Source: Promicromonospora sp. AC04 (GTDB taxonomy: Bacteria; Actinomycetota; Actinomycetes; Actinomycetales; Cellulomonadaceae). From it: DNA of 64,000 nt. Numbering within the stretch: the stretch's first letter is position 1; the number at the start of each line of letters is the position of its first letter. The stretch is taken from positions 1 to 64,000 of the forward strand of contig NZ_QBUG01000004.1 of assembly GCF_003058225.1 (NCBI RefSeq), written 5' to 3'. A program made the position numbers and the translations under genes. Positions 24,452 to 33,799 of this stretch are shown piece after piece. Under the pieces are notes generated by a model. It worked only from the letters and a program-made list of their open reading frames with translations, made no database searches and was not told the origin of the DNA.

Positions 24452-25507
24452 TCAGGTGCCGTACACCGCGATCTCGGTCGCCTTGATCACGAAGAAGGCT
24501 CGCGATCCCGGTGCGAGGTCCAGCTCCGCGGCGGCTTGTGCCGTGATTTCAGCGCTGAGCTCTGCTGTCCGCACTCTGATCTGGCCGCCGTGCGGTTCGA
24601 GGTGGGTGATCGTCACCTCCAGCGCGTTGCGTGGGCTGCCACCGGGTGCGTCGAGGAAGACGGACACGGCGCTGGGCGGGAAGACGGCGACGACCGGGTC
24701 GCCTTCGTGAGGCTGGGGATCGCCGGGGTGTCCCTCGACCCGCATGCCGGCTGCAGTGAGCACGGCGTGGTCGCGCCAGGTGCCGGGAATCATGTTCAGG
24801 CCGGCGATCTGGGCGGTGAACCGGCTGCGAGGCCTGGCCAACACTTCCGAGCTGTCGCCCTGGTCGACGATCTCTCCGCCGTCGATCACGATCACCCTGT
24901 CGGCGAGCAGCAGGGCGTCGAGGGCGTCGTGCGTGACGAGCACGACGGTGCGTTCGGCCAGCACTCGCCGCAGGGTCTGCCGCAGGGCAGGTGTCACGGC
25001 GACGTCGAGCGCGGCCATGGGTTCGTCCAGGAGCAGCAGCTTCGGGTCGGCGGCCAGGGCCCGGGCGACGGCGGCCCGCTGAGCCTGCCCCCCGGAGAGC
25101 TGGGCGGGGCGGCGATCGGCGAGCTCCTCAATCCCTACCTCACGCAGCCACTGGTCGGCCGCGGCTCGCGAACCGGACCGGCTGTCGCCGCGGCTGCGGG
25201 GGCCGAACGCGACGTTGTCGAGCACACTCAGGTGCGGGAAGAGCAGCGGCTCCTGGGCCAGCAGGGAGACCTGCCGGTCGTGCGGTGGCACGTGCAGGTC
25301 GCGCTCGCGGTGGCCGCGGACCGTCAGGGGTCGCCCGTCCAGGGTGACCCGGCCGACGTCGGGCCGCAGCAGGCCCGCCGTGACCGCGAGGACCGTGGAC
25401 TTTCCCGCGCCGTTCGGTCCCAGCAGCGCGACGGTCTCCCCCGGGGCGATGTCGAAGGCGAGGTCGACTCCCCGGTCGGCGACGGTGGCCTCGTACTCGA
25501 ACGTCAC
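24452..25507 (-). CDS. modC: Molybdate ABC transporter ATP-binding protein
   Basis: 351 residues. Walker [10 protein letters not shown], signature [10 protein letters not shown], Walker [13 protein letters not shown], switch VTHDALDA, and a C-terminal TOBE/Mop region from about 285 ([20 protein letters not shown]) that binds oxyanion and regulates the pump. The start overlaps the modB stop (ATGA at 25507-25504). With modA and modB it imports molybdate or tungstate. Confidence 0.92.
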   Translation of the reverse strand: MTFEYEATVADRGVDLAFDIAPGETVALLGPNGAGKSTVLAVTAGLLRPDVGRVTLDGRPLTVRGHRERDLHVPPHDRQVSLLAQEPLLFPHLSVLDNVAFGPRSRGDSRSGSRAAADQWLREVGIEELADRRPAQLSGGQAQRAAVARALAADPKLLLLDEPMAALDVAVTPALRQTLRRVLAERTVVLVTHDALDALLLADRVIVIDGGEIVDQGDSSEVLARPRSRFTAQIAGLNMIPGTWRDHAVLTAAGMRVEGHPGDPQPHEGDPVVAVFPPSAVSVFLDAPGGSPRNALEVTITHLEPHGGQIRVRTAELSAEITAQAAAELDLAPGSRAFFVIKATEIAVYGT

Positions 25508-26295
25508 AGGCTGGCCTTGCCTTGGCGGGCGAACCCGATCACCAGGACGGCCACCACCACCAGCACGAGCGAGAGCGCCACAGCCGCCTGGGCATCGGTC
25601 TCCCGGAGCAGGTAGATCTCCAGCGGGAGCGTGCGGGTCACGCCCTGCAGGCTGCCCGCGAAGGTGATGGTGGCGCCGAACTCGCCCAGCGACCGGGCGA
25701 AGGCGAGCACGGCTCCCGAAGCCAGGCCGGGCAGCACGAGCGGCAGGGTCACGCGCCGGAAGACCGTGGTGGGTCCCGCGCCCAGGGTGGCGGCGACGAC
25801 CTCGTACTTCTGGCCGGCGGTGCGCAGCGCGCCCTCAAGACTGACCACGAGGAACGGCATGGCGACGAAGGTCTGGGCGAGCACTACCGCCGTCGTCGAG
25901 AACGCGACCTGGATCCCGAGCACCTCGAAGGTCTCGCCGAGCAGCCCGCGCCGCCCGAACGTGTACAGCAGGGCGATACCGCCGACGACGGGAGGCAGCA
26001 CCAGCGGAAGGAGCACCAGCGACCGCAGGATTCCCTGGCCTCTGAAGCTCGTCCGGGCCAGGACCAGGGCCATCGGGACACCGAACGCGATACACAGCAG
26101 CGTGCTGGTGCCCGAGGTGCGCAGGCTCAGCAGCAGCGCTTCCTGCGAGGCCTGCGAGCCGAGCAGGTCGAAGAAGCGGCTCCAGGGCGTCCGCAGCACG
26201 ATCGCCACGAGCGGCAGCAGCACGAAGGCTGCTCCCGCCACGGCGGGGAAGAAGATCCAGGTCGGGACACCGACCCGGACGGGCTGACCTGTCAT
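25504..26295 (-). CDS. modB: Molybdate ABC transporter permease
   Basis: 263 residues with about six membrane segments and the EAA-like loop ([26 protein letters not shown]) that contacts the ATPase. Signature segments [16 protein letters not shown] and [16 protein letters not shown] are typical ModB. The start lies one base after the modA stop, and its own stop overlaps modC. Confidence 0.92.
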   Translation of the reverse strand: MTGQPVRVGVPTWIFFPAVAGAAFVLLPLVAIVLRTPWSRFFDLLGSQASQEALLLSLRTSGTSTLLCIAFGVPMALVLARTSFRGQGILRSLVLLPLVLPPVVGGIALLYTFGRRGLLGETFEVLGIQVAFSTTAVVLAQTFVAMPFLVVSLEGALRTAGQKYEVVAATLGAGPTTVFRRVTLPLVLPGLASGAVLAFARSLGEFGATITFAGSLQGVTRTLPLEIYLLRETDAQAAVALSLVLVVVAVLVIGFARQGKASL

Positions 26296-26296
26296 G

Positions 26297-27076
26297 TCAG
26301 GGTGCCTGCGCGAATCCGGCGTCCTGCAGGATCGACTGCCCGCCCTCGGCCAGGACCAGGTCGACGAACTCCTGAGCCAGGTCCGCGTTCTCGCTGTCCG
26401 CGAGCGTCGCGACGGGATAGACGTTCACGGCCGACGACGACTCGGGGAACTCGACTCCCTCGACGTCCTCACCGGCGGCGATCACGTCGGTCACGTACAC
26501 CAGGCCGGCGTCGGCCTCGCCCGTGGTGACCTTGGCCAGCACGTCGGTGACCGACTGTTCCTCGCTCACCGGCGACAGCTCCACACCCGCGGACTCGGCG
26601 ACCTTCTGCGTGGCGGCACCGCACGGCACCTCCGGAGCACAGATCACCAGGTTGACGTCGTCGCCGGCCAGGTCGTCCAACCCCTGCACGCCCGCCGGGT
26701 TGCCCGGGGGCACCGCGATCTCCAGCGTGTTCGAGGCGAAGGTCACCGGGTCAGCGCCTTCGAGCCCTTCGGCGGTCAGCTTCTCCATGTTGGCCTCGTC
26801 AGCGGAGGCGAAGACGTCGGCGGGCGCGCCCTCCTGGAGCTGCGCGACCAGGTCCGACGAGCCCGCGAAGTTGAGCTCGACCTCGACCCCGTCGTGGCTC
26901 GCCTCGAACTCCTCCCCGATCTGCTCGAACGTCGCGGTCAGCGACGACGCGGCGTACACGGTCAGGGTGGTGTCCTCGACGCCGGTGCCCTCCGCGCCGT
27001 CCGCGCCGTCGGATCCGCATCCGGCGACCGCGGCCAGGACCACCGCCGCCGTCGTGATCGAGACCCTTCGCCTCAT
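26297..27076 (-). CDS. modA: Molybdate-binding lipoprotein
   Basis: 259 residues; signal peptide with lipobox VAGC (lipid Cys20). [40 protein letters not shown] and [10 protein letters not shown] are classic ModA oxyanion-site blocks. Start ATG 27076 has GGGAGAATC upstream and overlaps the stop of the regulator gene before it (ATGA). Delivers molybdate/tungstate to ModBC. Confidence 0.93.
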   Translation of the reverse strand: MRRRVSITTAAVVLAAVAGCGSDGADGAEGTGVEDTTLTVYAASSLTATFEQIGEEFEASHDGVEVELNFAGSSDLVAQLQEGAPADVFASADEANMEKLTAEGLEGADPVTFASNTLEIAVPPGNPAGVQGLDDLAGDDVNLVICAPEVPCGAATQKVAESAGVELSPVSEEQSVTDVLAKVTTGEADAGLVYVTDVIAAGEDVEGVEFPESSSAVNVYPVATLADSENADLAQEFVDLVLAEGGQSILQDAGFAQAP

Positions 27077-27477
27077 GATTCTCCCTTGGTTGTCTCCACG
27101 ATCACCGTCGTGGACTTGATGACGGCCACCGCGACCGAGCCGAGCTCCAGGCCCAGGTCGCGCACCGCTTCGCTGCTCATGAGGGACACGACCCGGAACG
27201 GCCCGCACTGCAGCTCGACCTGGGCCATCACGGCGTCGACCTGGATGTCGGTGACCAGCCCGACGAACCGGTTGCGCGCCGAGCTCGCCATGCCCTTGGG
27301 CGGCCCCGGCAGGGTCGCCTGCTGACGGGCGACCTGAGCGACCTCGTACCCGTCGACGACCTTGCGACCCGACTCGTCGCTGCTCTCGGTGAGCAACCCC
27401 CGGCTGATCCAGCGGCGCACGGTGTCGTCGCTCACCCCCAGGTAGGCGGCGGCATCCCGAATCCTCATCTGCGGCAC
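27073..27477 (-). CDS. Helix-turn-helix/TOBE molybdenum-responsive regulator
   Basis: About 134 residues. N-terminal MerR-like helix-turn-helix (MRIRDAAAYLGVSDDTVRRW) and a C-terminal molbindin-type TOBE domain (RNRFVGLVTDIQVDAVMAQV, AVAVIKSTTVIVET). Such proteins bind molybdate and regulate mod genes. GTG 27477 is chosen: TAAGAT at 27490-27485 lies 7 nt before it (leaderless). An ATG at 27519 is possible but overlaps the promoter. First gene of the mod operon. Confidence 0.85.
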   Translation of the reverse strand: MPQMRIRDAAAYLGVSDDTVRRWISRGLLTESSDESGRKVVDGYEVAQVARQQATLPGPPKGMASSARNRFVGLVTDIQVDAVMAQVELQCGPFRVVSLMSSEAVRDLGLELGSVAVAVIKSTTVIVETTKGES

Positions 27478-27484
27478 GCTGTTG

Positions 27485-27490
27485 ATCTTA
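27485..27490 (-). promoter_or_regulatory. -10 hexamer of the mod operon (leaderless)
   Basis: TAAGAT on the minus strand, ending 7 nt before GTG 27477. No good -35 is visible at 16-18 bp. It decides the start of the mod regulator. Confidence 0.45.
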
Positions 27491-27608
27491 GTGGTGAGAA
27501 CTCGGGTGTTGGAACCCATCGGCTCACGATCTGCGGAACCGCATTGACCCGAACCACTGTCGCACCACTTTTTCTCCACAGCGCGGTGGCACGATCCGGC
27601 TGCACCTG

Positions 27609-27676
27609 GCGGGATCGGTGCCGGCTCGACGGCACCGATCCCGCTGCCCTGTCGCGGCACACCCGGCAAACGGGTG
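27609..27676 (+). other. Structured leader: two hairpins upstream of a lipoprotein gene
   Basis: Hairpin 1: GCGGGATCGGTGCCG (27609-27623) pairs perfectly with 27630-27644, a 15-bp stem with a 6-nt loop. Hairpin 2: CACCCG (27660-27665), loop GCAAA, CGGGTG (27671-27676). The 233-bp gap 27478-27710 has no gene. Hairpin 1 could be a terminator or attenuator, but no gene ends here on either strand and no U tract follows; with hairpin 2 it could be a cis-acting RNA of the gene at 27711. Confidence 0.5.
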
Positions 27677-27710
27677 CCCGCCCCAACCATTTTCTTGAGG
27701 ACAGTCAACA

Positions 27711-28328
27711 ATGAGGCAATCTGTGTGGACCGACCACCTCCGGCGGTCGGTCGTGGCCCTCGGCGCTTGCGGCATCGCCTTCGGGCTCGCCGCCTGCGGC
27801 AGCACCGGCGAGACCCCCGAGTCCGCTGAGCCGTCATCGATCAGCGAGTCGTCGGCCGCCGAGTCCCCCGCGGCCGAGCAGGACACGGAAGAGGCAGCCG
27901 ACACCGAGGAAGGCGACACCGAGGAAGGCGACACCGAGGAAGGCGACGACTCGGACGGCGACGACTCGGACGGCGACGGGACCACGTTCAGCCCCTGCGA
28001 TCTCGAGACCGATGGGGCCGCGCCCGATTCGAGGCTGGGGTCGCTCGTCGGCGAGTGGACCGCCGTCGGCGAATCCTTCCTCGGCGACTCTGAGGGCCAA
28101 GGTTCGCTGCTGTGCATCGACGGCGACGGTGACGTCTCCTACAGCTCCGTCGACGGCGACTGGATCGGTGCGCTCACCGCCGGCGAGGTCCCCGGGGGCG
28201 ACTTGCAGCTCGAGTCGCTCGACAACCAGGCCCTCACCGAGTGGTTCGTCGGGTACGACTCCGAGCCCGACACGATCGACGTCGGCGAACCCGGCGGCCG
28301 CGGCTTCGAATACGCCCGCGTCAAGTAA
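27711..28328 (+). CDS. Secreted acidic lipoprotein with repeat linker
   Basis: 205 residues. Signal peptide with lipobox LAAC (Cys29), then a Ser/Glu linker with three tandem GDTEEGDTEE-type units followed by two DSDGD units (residues about 60-85), then a C-terminal domain with two cysteines (FSPCDLET, SLLCIDGDGD). The linker repeats are also near-identical in DNA and so prone to length change. No family recognised; the C-terminal domain looks like a small beta-rich fold. An upstream structured leader precedes it. Confidence 0.75.
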   Translation: MRQSVWTDHLRRSVVALGACGIAFGLAACGSTGETPESAEPSSISESSAAESPAAEQDTEEAADTEEGDTEEGDTEEGDDSDGDDSDGDGTTFSPCDLETDGAAPDSRLGSLVGEWTAVGESFLGDSEGQGSLLCIDGDGDVSYSSVDGDWIGALTAGEVPGGDLQLESLDNQALTEWFVGYDSEPDTIDVGEPGGRGFEYARVK

Positions 28329-28345
28329 CGACCGGCACGCTCGGA

Positions 28346-28369
28346 GGCCGCCCGCGAGAGCGGGCGGCC
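28346..28369. terminator. Bidirectional terminator between convergent genes
   Basis: GGCCGCCCGC, loop GAGA, GCGGGCGGCC: a perfect 10-bp GC stem with a GNRA tetraloop, sitting between the lipoprotein stop (28328) and the AfsR-type gene stop (28371). It can serve both strands. Confidence 0.75.
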
Positions 28370-28370
28370 C

Positions 28371-31214
28371 TCAGGCCGGTGGTCGGCGATCGTCGGACGG
28401 CAAGCCGTCGAGCTTGGCCCGCAGCTGTGCCGCGTCGGCGTCGTTGAGCGCCACGTAGATGTCGAGCGCCTGCTGCCAGCTGCTGCGGGCGGCGTCCAGG
28501 TCGCCGGTGGTGTGGTGCGTGTCGCCGAGCTTCGCGCAGGTCACGGCTTCGCTGTGTCGCTCGCCCAAGCTCTGGAAGATGCCGATGGCATGCTGGAAGT
28601 GGTCGATGGCCTTGGCGTGGTGCCCGAGATGATGGTAGGCGTGGCCGAGACTGTCCGCGGTAGCCGCCTGGCCGAGCCTGGCCCCCGTCAGGGTCATCAG
28701 AGTCATCGCCTGCTCGCAGTAACGCAACGCCTGCTGGTGGTCGCCCTCCAGGAAGTGCCACCAACCGATCGAGTTGAGCACATGGGCCTCACCGTCTCGG
28801 TGGCCGACCGACCGGTACAGGTCCAGTGCGCGTCGGCCGCACTCGATCGCTTCGACGGTTCGTCCTCGTCGCACCCAGAGGCGGCCTTGCGTATGCCGGG
28901 CTTCCGCTTCCCCCGCAGGATCGTCCAGCGCCAGATACAGGGCCAACGCCTCATCCACGAAGGAAAGCGCCTCATCGACACGCCCGAGATGCGTGTTCGC
29001 CTGCGCGAGAATACAGCTCAGGCGGGCCTGGGACGGGACGTCTCCGAGCCGCTGGGTGGCCTTCAGTCCCGTCCGCAGGACGTTCACCAGTTCCTGACGG
29101 CGCCCTCGATCAAAGTAATCGCGAAGCGTCCAGGCCAGCTGCCAGCAGTGCACGTCGAAACCCCACCCTGCCGCGTACTCGACGGTCGCGACCAGAGTGG
29201 ACCCCTCGGAGGTGAACCAGGCTCGGGCCGAGAGGGCGTCGTGCACCCGAACGGGCGAAACACCCGATGCCGCCGGGGCGAGGCTGAGGGGATCGCGCGT
29301 AGGGGCTATCGACCTTTGGGCCGCGTAGGCCGAGTGCAGGTAGAAGTCCAGCAGCCTGCGGACCGCCTCCGCTCGATCTTCGTGCGGGTCCTCGTTCTCG
29401 GCGAGCTCTCCCGCATAGGTGCGCAGCAGGTCGTGGAACGCGTACCTGCCGGGCGCCGGCTCGACGAGCAGGTTGGCGCGGCTGAGCTCGGTGAGCAGCT
29501 TGGCGGTGTCCCGCGGTGACGCTCCGGCGATGCTGGCGGCGGCCGCCGTCGGCCAGTCCGGACCGGGGTGGAGGCCGAGCAGCCGGAACAGGCGGGCGGC
29601 GTCAGTGGTGAGTGCCCGGTATGACCAGGAGAACACGGCACGGATGTCCGTGCTCTGGTCCGGGTCGGCAAGCGCGTCGAGGCGGCCGCTCGCGTCGCCG
29701 AGTCCGGCGGCCAGGGCTGCCAAGGGGAACCGGGGCTCGTCCGCGGCGCGGGCCGCGGCGATCGCGAGGGCAAGGGGCAGACCCGCGCAGGCGTCGATGA
29801 TCCGGCGGGTGGCGTCGGGTTCGGCGGCCGTCCGGAGCTTGGGGATCCTGGCTTCGAGCAGCGCACGCGACTCCGCCGTGTCCAGCTCCTGGAGGTGCAT
29901 CGGCTGCGCGCCATGGGCGACGAGGCCCGTGAGCCGGTTCCGGCTGGTGACCAGGACCCGGCACCCGGCAGCACCGGGCAATAGCGGGCGGATCTGGTCG
30001 AGTCCGTAGGCGTTGTCCAGCACCACCAGGACGCGCTTGCCCACCAGGAGGCTGCGGTAGAGGGCGGCTCGGGCGTCCAACCCGGGTGGCACCGACGCCG
30101 GCGGGGTTCCGAGGGCGTCAAGGAAGTCGCGGAGGACGTCGGTCGGCGCGGTCGGGCGTCCGGCGGGGTCGAAGCCGCGGAGGTTGGCGTAGAGCTGGCC
30201 GTCAGGAAACCGATCGGCGACCCGGTGCGCCCACGTCACGGCCAGTGCGGTCTTGCCGACTCCGGCGGTCCCGGTGATCACGGCGACCGTCGTGGCCTGG
30301 TGCTCGGGGGCACCGGCGGCGGGCGGCAGCCGGTCCAGCTCGGCGACCTGCGCCGTCCGGCCGGTGAAGTACGGGGCGACAGCAGGCAGCTGCCGAGGAG
30401 TCAACGGCGCCGGTCCGCGCCTGGCGGCCGGGGTGGCGCTCCCCTGCGGAGGCACGCGCGCCGGCACCGGGTCCCCGGCAAGGATCAGGCGGTGCAGCTC
30501 CTCGACCGGCGCCGAGGGCCTTACCCCCAGCTCCTCGTCCAGGATCCGGTGCAGGCGCCGATACGTCTCGAGCGCCTCGCCCTGGCGTCCGGCGCGGTAG
30601 AGACTGAGCATGAGCAGGCGCCACGGCCCCTCTCGGAGCGGGTGCTCGGTGACGAGGGACTCCAGCTCGGCGATCGCACCCGACCCGGTCCCGGACTCCA
30701 GCTCCGCGCCGATGCACTCCTCGAGGACCGCGAACCGCAGCTCGTCCAGTGCTCGCGCGCGGCTTCGGATCGCCGCGACCTCGAGGCCGGCAAACGCCGC
30801 GCCACGCCACGGGGCCAGCCCTTCGCGGTATGCGCCGGCGGCTGCTGCGAGGTCGCCGTCCTGCAGCGCCCGCCGGCCGCGGGACGCCAGGTCCTCGAAG
30901 CGGTCCGCGTCGACCACGCCGTCGGGGACCTCGAGCGTGTAGCCGCCCTTGCGGCCGCGGATGGCTACGTCGCCTCGATCCAGTCGCCGACGAAGCTGGT
31001 ACGCGTAGGAGCGCAGCGTCGTTGCGGCCTGCGCCGGGGGCTCGCCCGCCCACAGCTGGTCGATCAGCCAGTCGGACTCGACCGATGAGTTCGCCTTGAG
31101 CAGCAGGAGCGCCAGCAGCGTCTGCGGCTTGGCGGCCAGCGGTCGCACCGGCTCGTCCGAGATCTGCAGCTCGAACGGGCCCAGGACCCGGAACTCCACC
31201 GGATGAACGGGCAT
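28371..31214 (-). CDS. AfsR/SARP-type regulator with NB-ARC and TPR domains
   Basis: 947 residues. OmpR-like DNA-binding domain about 1-98 (VEFRVLGPFELQISD, QAATTLRSYAYQLRRRLDR), bacterial transcriptional activation domain 100-245, NB-ARC ATPase with P-loop GTAGVGKT at 314-321 and FDPAGRPTA, and C-terminal tetratricopeptide repeats (about 640-940). Start ATG 31214 has AGGAG upstream. These proteins integrate signals to activate secondary metabolism, but no biosynthetic cluster lies in the window; the neighbouring lipoprotein and ROK genes are not obvious targets. Confidence 0.92.
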   Translation of the reverse strand: MPVHPVEFRVLGPFELQISDEPVRPLAAKPQTLLALLLLKANSSVESDWLIDQLWAGEPPAQAATTLRSYAYQLRRRLDRGDVAIRGRKGGYTLEVPDGVVDADRFEDLASRGRRALQDGDLAAAAGAYREGLAPWRGAAFAGLEVAAIRSRARALDELRFAVLEECIGAELESGTGSGAIAELESLVTEHPLREGPWRLLMLSLYRAGRQGEALETYRRLHRILDEELGVRPSAPVEELHRLILAGDPVPARVPPQGSATPAARRGPAPLTPRQLPAVAPYFTGRTAQVAELDRLPPAAGAPEHQATTVAVITGTAGVGKTALAVTWAHRVADRFPDGQLYANLRGFDPAGRPTAPTDVLRDFLDALGTPPASVPPGLDARAALYRSLLVGKRVLVVLDNAYGLDQIRPLLPGAAGCRVLVTSRNRLTGLVAHGAQPMHLQELDTAESRALLEARIPKLRTAAEPDATRRIIDACAGLPLALAIAAARAADEPRFPLAALAAGLGDASGRLDALADPDQSTDIRAVFSWSYRALTTDAARLFRLLGLHPGPDWPTAAAASIAGASPRDTAKLLTELSRANLLVEPAPGRYAFHDLLRTYAGELAENEDPHEDRAEAVRRLLDFYLHSAYAAQRSIAPTRDPLSLAPAASGVSPVRVHDALSARAWFTSEGSTLVATVEYAAGWGFDVHCWQLAWTLRDYFDRGRRQELVNVLRTGLKATQRLGDVPSQARLSCILAQANTHLGRVDEALSFVDEALALYLALDDPAGEAEARHTQGRLWVRRGRTVEAIECGRRALDLYRSVGHRDGEAHVLNSIGWWHFLEGDHQQALRYCEQAMTLMTLTGARLGQAATADSLGHAYHHLGHHAKAIDHFQHAIGIFQSLGERHSEAVTCAKLGDTHHTTGDLDAARSSWQQALDIYVALNDADAAQLRAKLDGLPSDDRRPPA

Positions 31215-31331
31215 CGCACTCCTGTCGGTATCACGATCCGCAGCCCGTGGACCATCCCGCCCTTCGATCCGGGCAGTGGCGCACAGTGTACGAGCACGCC
31301 GGACCCCTCCGAGAGAGTCTGTCCCGAGCTC

Positions 31332-32546
31332 TCAGATCGCGGGCAGCATCCTGGTCGTGACCAGGCCGACGTCTCTCATGAACCGTTCGAGAGCGACGGC
31401 GGCGATGCCGGTCATCCCGGGGTCGCTGAGAGACGAGATCTCGATCGCGAGGTCCGCCGCGGCGTCCCCGGGCGACTCCTCGGCGACCCTGCGCCGGACG
31501 ATCGGCAGCATGCGCTCGCCCAGGAACCGCGCCGTCCAGCCGGACAGGGTGATCACCTCAGGGTTGACGAGCGCGACCAGGTCGGTGAGCGCGGCGCCGA
31601 GGTAGTGCGCGGTGCGTTCGACCGTGTCGGCCGCCTCCCGGCCAGGCGATTCCGCGAGGGCCTCCAAGAACCGGCGGCGCCCGGGCTCGGCGGCGAGGGG
31701 GTGCCCGGGAGCGATCTCGGCGAGCGTCTGCCGGATGCCGTCGGCGCCGAGGTAGGCCTCGACGCAGCCTCTCCGCCCGCATCGGCACAGGCGCCCGTCG
31801 AAGGTGAAGAGGGTGTGGCCCCATTCGCCGGCGGAGTCGGAGGACCCGCGGGTGAGCACGCCGTCCTGCACGATGCCCGCGCCTACACCGATGCCGAGGG
31901 TGACGGTAACGATGTTCGTGCGCCGCCGTCCCGCGCCCAGCCACAGCTCGGCCGTCGCCTTCGCCTTGAGCGGGTTCTCGACCACGACCGGCAGTCCGAG
32001 GCGGTCGCGCAGGCGATCGAGGTGGAGCCAGATGGCGTTGGGTGCCGCCACGGGCACCTTGACCGGGCGTCGCGTCCCGCCGGGCAGGAGGATCCCGACA
32101 CCGAGCACGTCGTCCCGGTTCGCCCGGGCGCGCTCCAGGGCGGCGCCCAGCACGCGTTCGATCCCGTGGATGACCGTATCGGCGTCATCGAGGCCCTCGT
32201 CGATGGTCGCCTCGGCCAACGCCAGCTCGCCGAGCTCCGCGTCGTACACCTTCGCCGCGAGGTAGGCCTCTTCCACGTCAACGTAGACGCCGACGACGCG
32301 GCCCCGGTCGGCATTGGGTCGCAGACCGGTCGTCGGCCGCCCGATAGACCCGCCCACCTGGCCCGTCTCCGTGATGATGCCGTGCTTGAGAAGGTCGCTC
32401 ACGACGGTCGAGACCGTCCCGATGCTCAGACCCGTGTCCTCTGCCAGCCTGTTGCGCGTCGACTCGCCCGCGGCCAGCAGTGCGCGCATGACGGTGAGCC
32501 GCGACTCGCTGCGGATGTCGCGAGAGGTACGCCGATTCACAGCCAT
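31332..32546 (-). CDS. ROK-family (NagC/XylR-type) transcriptional repressor
   Basis: About 404 residues. MarR-like winged helix at about 10-80 (AEDTGLSIGTVSTVVSDLLK), then a sugar-kinase-like ROK domain with VTLGIGVGAGIVQDGVL and the zinc motif CRCGRRGCVE. The kinase Asp of active ROK kinases is not evident, as expected for a repressor. Start ATG 32546; a longer frame to 32675 has no better ribosome site. Ligand is probably a sugar. It is followed by the AfsR-type gene and preceded by the quinone oxidoreductase on the same strand. Confidence 0.87.
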   Translation of the reverse strand: MAVNRRTSRDIRSESRLTVMRALLAAGESTRNRLAEDTGLSIGTVSTVVSDLLKHGIITETGQVGGSIGRPTTGLRPNADRGRVVGVYVDVEEAYLAAKVYDAELGELALAEATIDEGLDDADTVIHGIERVLGAALERARANRDDVLGVGILLPGGTRRPVKVPVAAPNAIWLHLDRLRDRLGLPVVVENPLKAKATAELWLGAGRRRTNIVTVTLGIGVGAGIVQDGVLTRGSSDSAGEWGHTLFTFDGRLCRCGRRGCVEAYLGADGIRQTLAEIAPGHPLAAEPGRRRFLEALAESPGREAADTVERTAHYLGAALTDLVALVNPEVITLSGWTARFLGERMLPIVRRRVAEESPGDAAADLAIEISSLSDPGMTGIAAVALERFMRDVGLVTTRMLPAI

Positions 32547-32737
32547 GACCGTTCCCAAGATCTCTGCCCGCTGCTCCGGGAGCTGGTTGCCACACGCAGG
32601 ACGCATCTGGTCGCCCACAGTAACGCCCAGGACTGAGCCTGTTTCAACCTGATTGAGGTCCCTACGGTGCGGCACGCCGCGAGCCCGCCCATCCTCGGCG
32701 GGACGGACGGGCCCGCGGCCGTGGCGAGGCCGGGCGG

Positions 32738-33676
32738 TCAGACGGCGGGCGGGACGACCACGACCTTGCCGTGGACCTGTCCCGCGTCGGCCTGCTGGTG
32801 GATAGTGGGCAGCTCGCTCAACGGCACGCGCCGGGCGATCTCCACGTGCAGGTCGCCGCTGTCGACGAGTGCGACCAGGCGCGAGAGCACGTCGGCCTCG
32901 GGGTGGAGGAAGATCGTGACCGCGCGCACGCCGCGGCCCTCGTCGCCGGGCGTGGTCACGGTCGGTGTCGTGGAGACGACGACGCCGCCGTCGCGGACCC
33001 GGGGCACCAGGGCGGCGAATCCGTCGGGGGTGATCGGGGCCAGGTTGAGCAGCACGTCGACGGGCTCGGTCACCGCGTCGAGCACCGAGGTGGTCGTGTG
33101 GTCGATGACCTCGTCCGCACCGGCCGCCTTGACGACCTGCTCGCTGCGCGGGCTCGCGGTGGCGATGACGTACGCGCCGGCACGCCTGGCGAGCTGCACG
33201 GCGTACCCGCCCACCGGGCCGCCCGCACCATTGATCAGCACCCGCTGACCGGCCTGGAGCCCGCCGGCCTCGAACAGCGCCTGCGAGGCTGTGAGCCCCA
33301 CCGACGGCAGCCCGGCGGCGTCGGCCAGCGGGATGCGCGTCGGGGCCGCCACCAGGTCGGCAGCCGGGGCGACGACGTACTGCGCCGCCGAGCCGTCGGC
33401 GATCATCGGGATGAAGCCGACGACGTCCTGGCCCACGGTGAGGCCGTCCACCCCGTCGCCGAGCGCGTCGATCGTGCCGGAGACGTCGTAGCCCGGGACG
33501 TGCGGCAGCGTCACCGGGAACGGCAGGAAGCCGCCACGGATGCCGCCGTCGGCCGGGTTGAACGCCGACCCGGCAACCCGGACGCGCACCTCGCCGGCGC
33601 CGGGGACCGGCAGGTCGGCGTCCTCGTAACGCAGAACCCCGGCGCCGCCCGTCTCGTGGAACCGAACTGCCTTCAT
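32738..33676 (-). CDS. NADPH:quinone oxidoreductase, zinc-binding dehydrogenase-like (MDR) family
   Basis: 312 residues. MKAVRFHETGGAGVLRYEDA start, GroES-like fold, and Rossmann motif INGAGGPVGGYAVQLARRAG with an AASPRSEQ-like NADP site. No catalytic zinc ligands, so quinone-oxidoreductase type. ATG 33676 has AAGGGAGCG upstream. It reduces quinones or reactive carbonyls, and its promoter region carries three MarR-type operators shared with the divergent marR gene. Confidence 0.88.
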   Translation of the reverse strand: MKAVRFHETGGAGVLRYEDADLPVPGAGEVRVRVAGSAFNPADGGIRGGFLPFPVTLPHVPGYDVSGTIDALGDGVDGLTVGQDVVGFIPMIADGSAAQYVVAPAADLVAAPTRIPLADAAGLPSVGLTASQALFEAGGLQAGQRVLINGAGGPVGGYAVQLARRAGAYVIATASPRSEQVVKAAGADEVIDHTTTSVLDAVTEPVDVLLNLAPITPDGFAALVPRVRDGGVVVSTTPTVTTPGDEGRGVRAVTIFLHPEADVLSRLVALVDSGDLHVEIARRVPLSELPTIHQQADAGQVHGKVVVVPPAV

Positions 33677-33697
33677 GATGTCGCTCCCTTCAGCAAG

Positions 33698-33773
33698 TGC
33701 TTCGGATTCGAAGCAACTGCGGAGCACGCTAGCACTGCTTCGAATTGGGAGCAAGTGCTTCGAGTTGGAAGCA
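33698..33773. promoter_or_regulatory. Three 18-bp MarR operators between quinone oxidoreductase and marR
   Basis: TGCTTCGGATTCGAAGCA (33698-33715), TGCTTCGAATTGGGAGCA (33736-33753) and TGCTTCGAGTTGGAAGCA (33756-33773) share the palindrome TGCTTC-N6-RAGCA. The third covers the marR -35. Spacing start-to-start is 38 and 20 bp. Confidence 0.8.
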
Positions 33774-33793
33774 TCGGCGGGCCTGGCTAGGCT
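33765..33793 (+). promoter_or_regulatory. Leaderless promoter of marR
   Basis: TTGGAA (33765-33770), spacer 17, TAGGCT (33788-33793), then 6 nt to GTG 33800. The -35 lies inside the third operator, giving direct autorepression. Confidence 0.65.
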
Positions 33794-33799
33794 GGAGAC

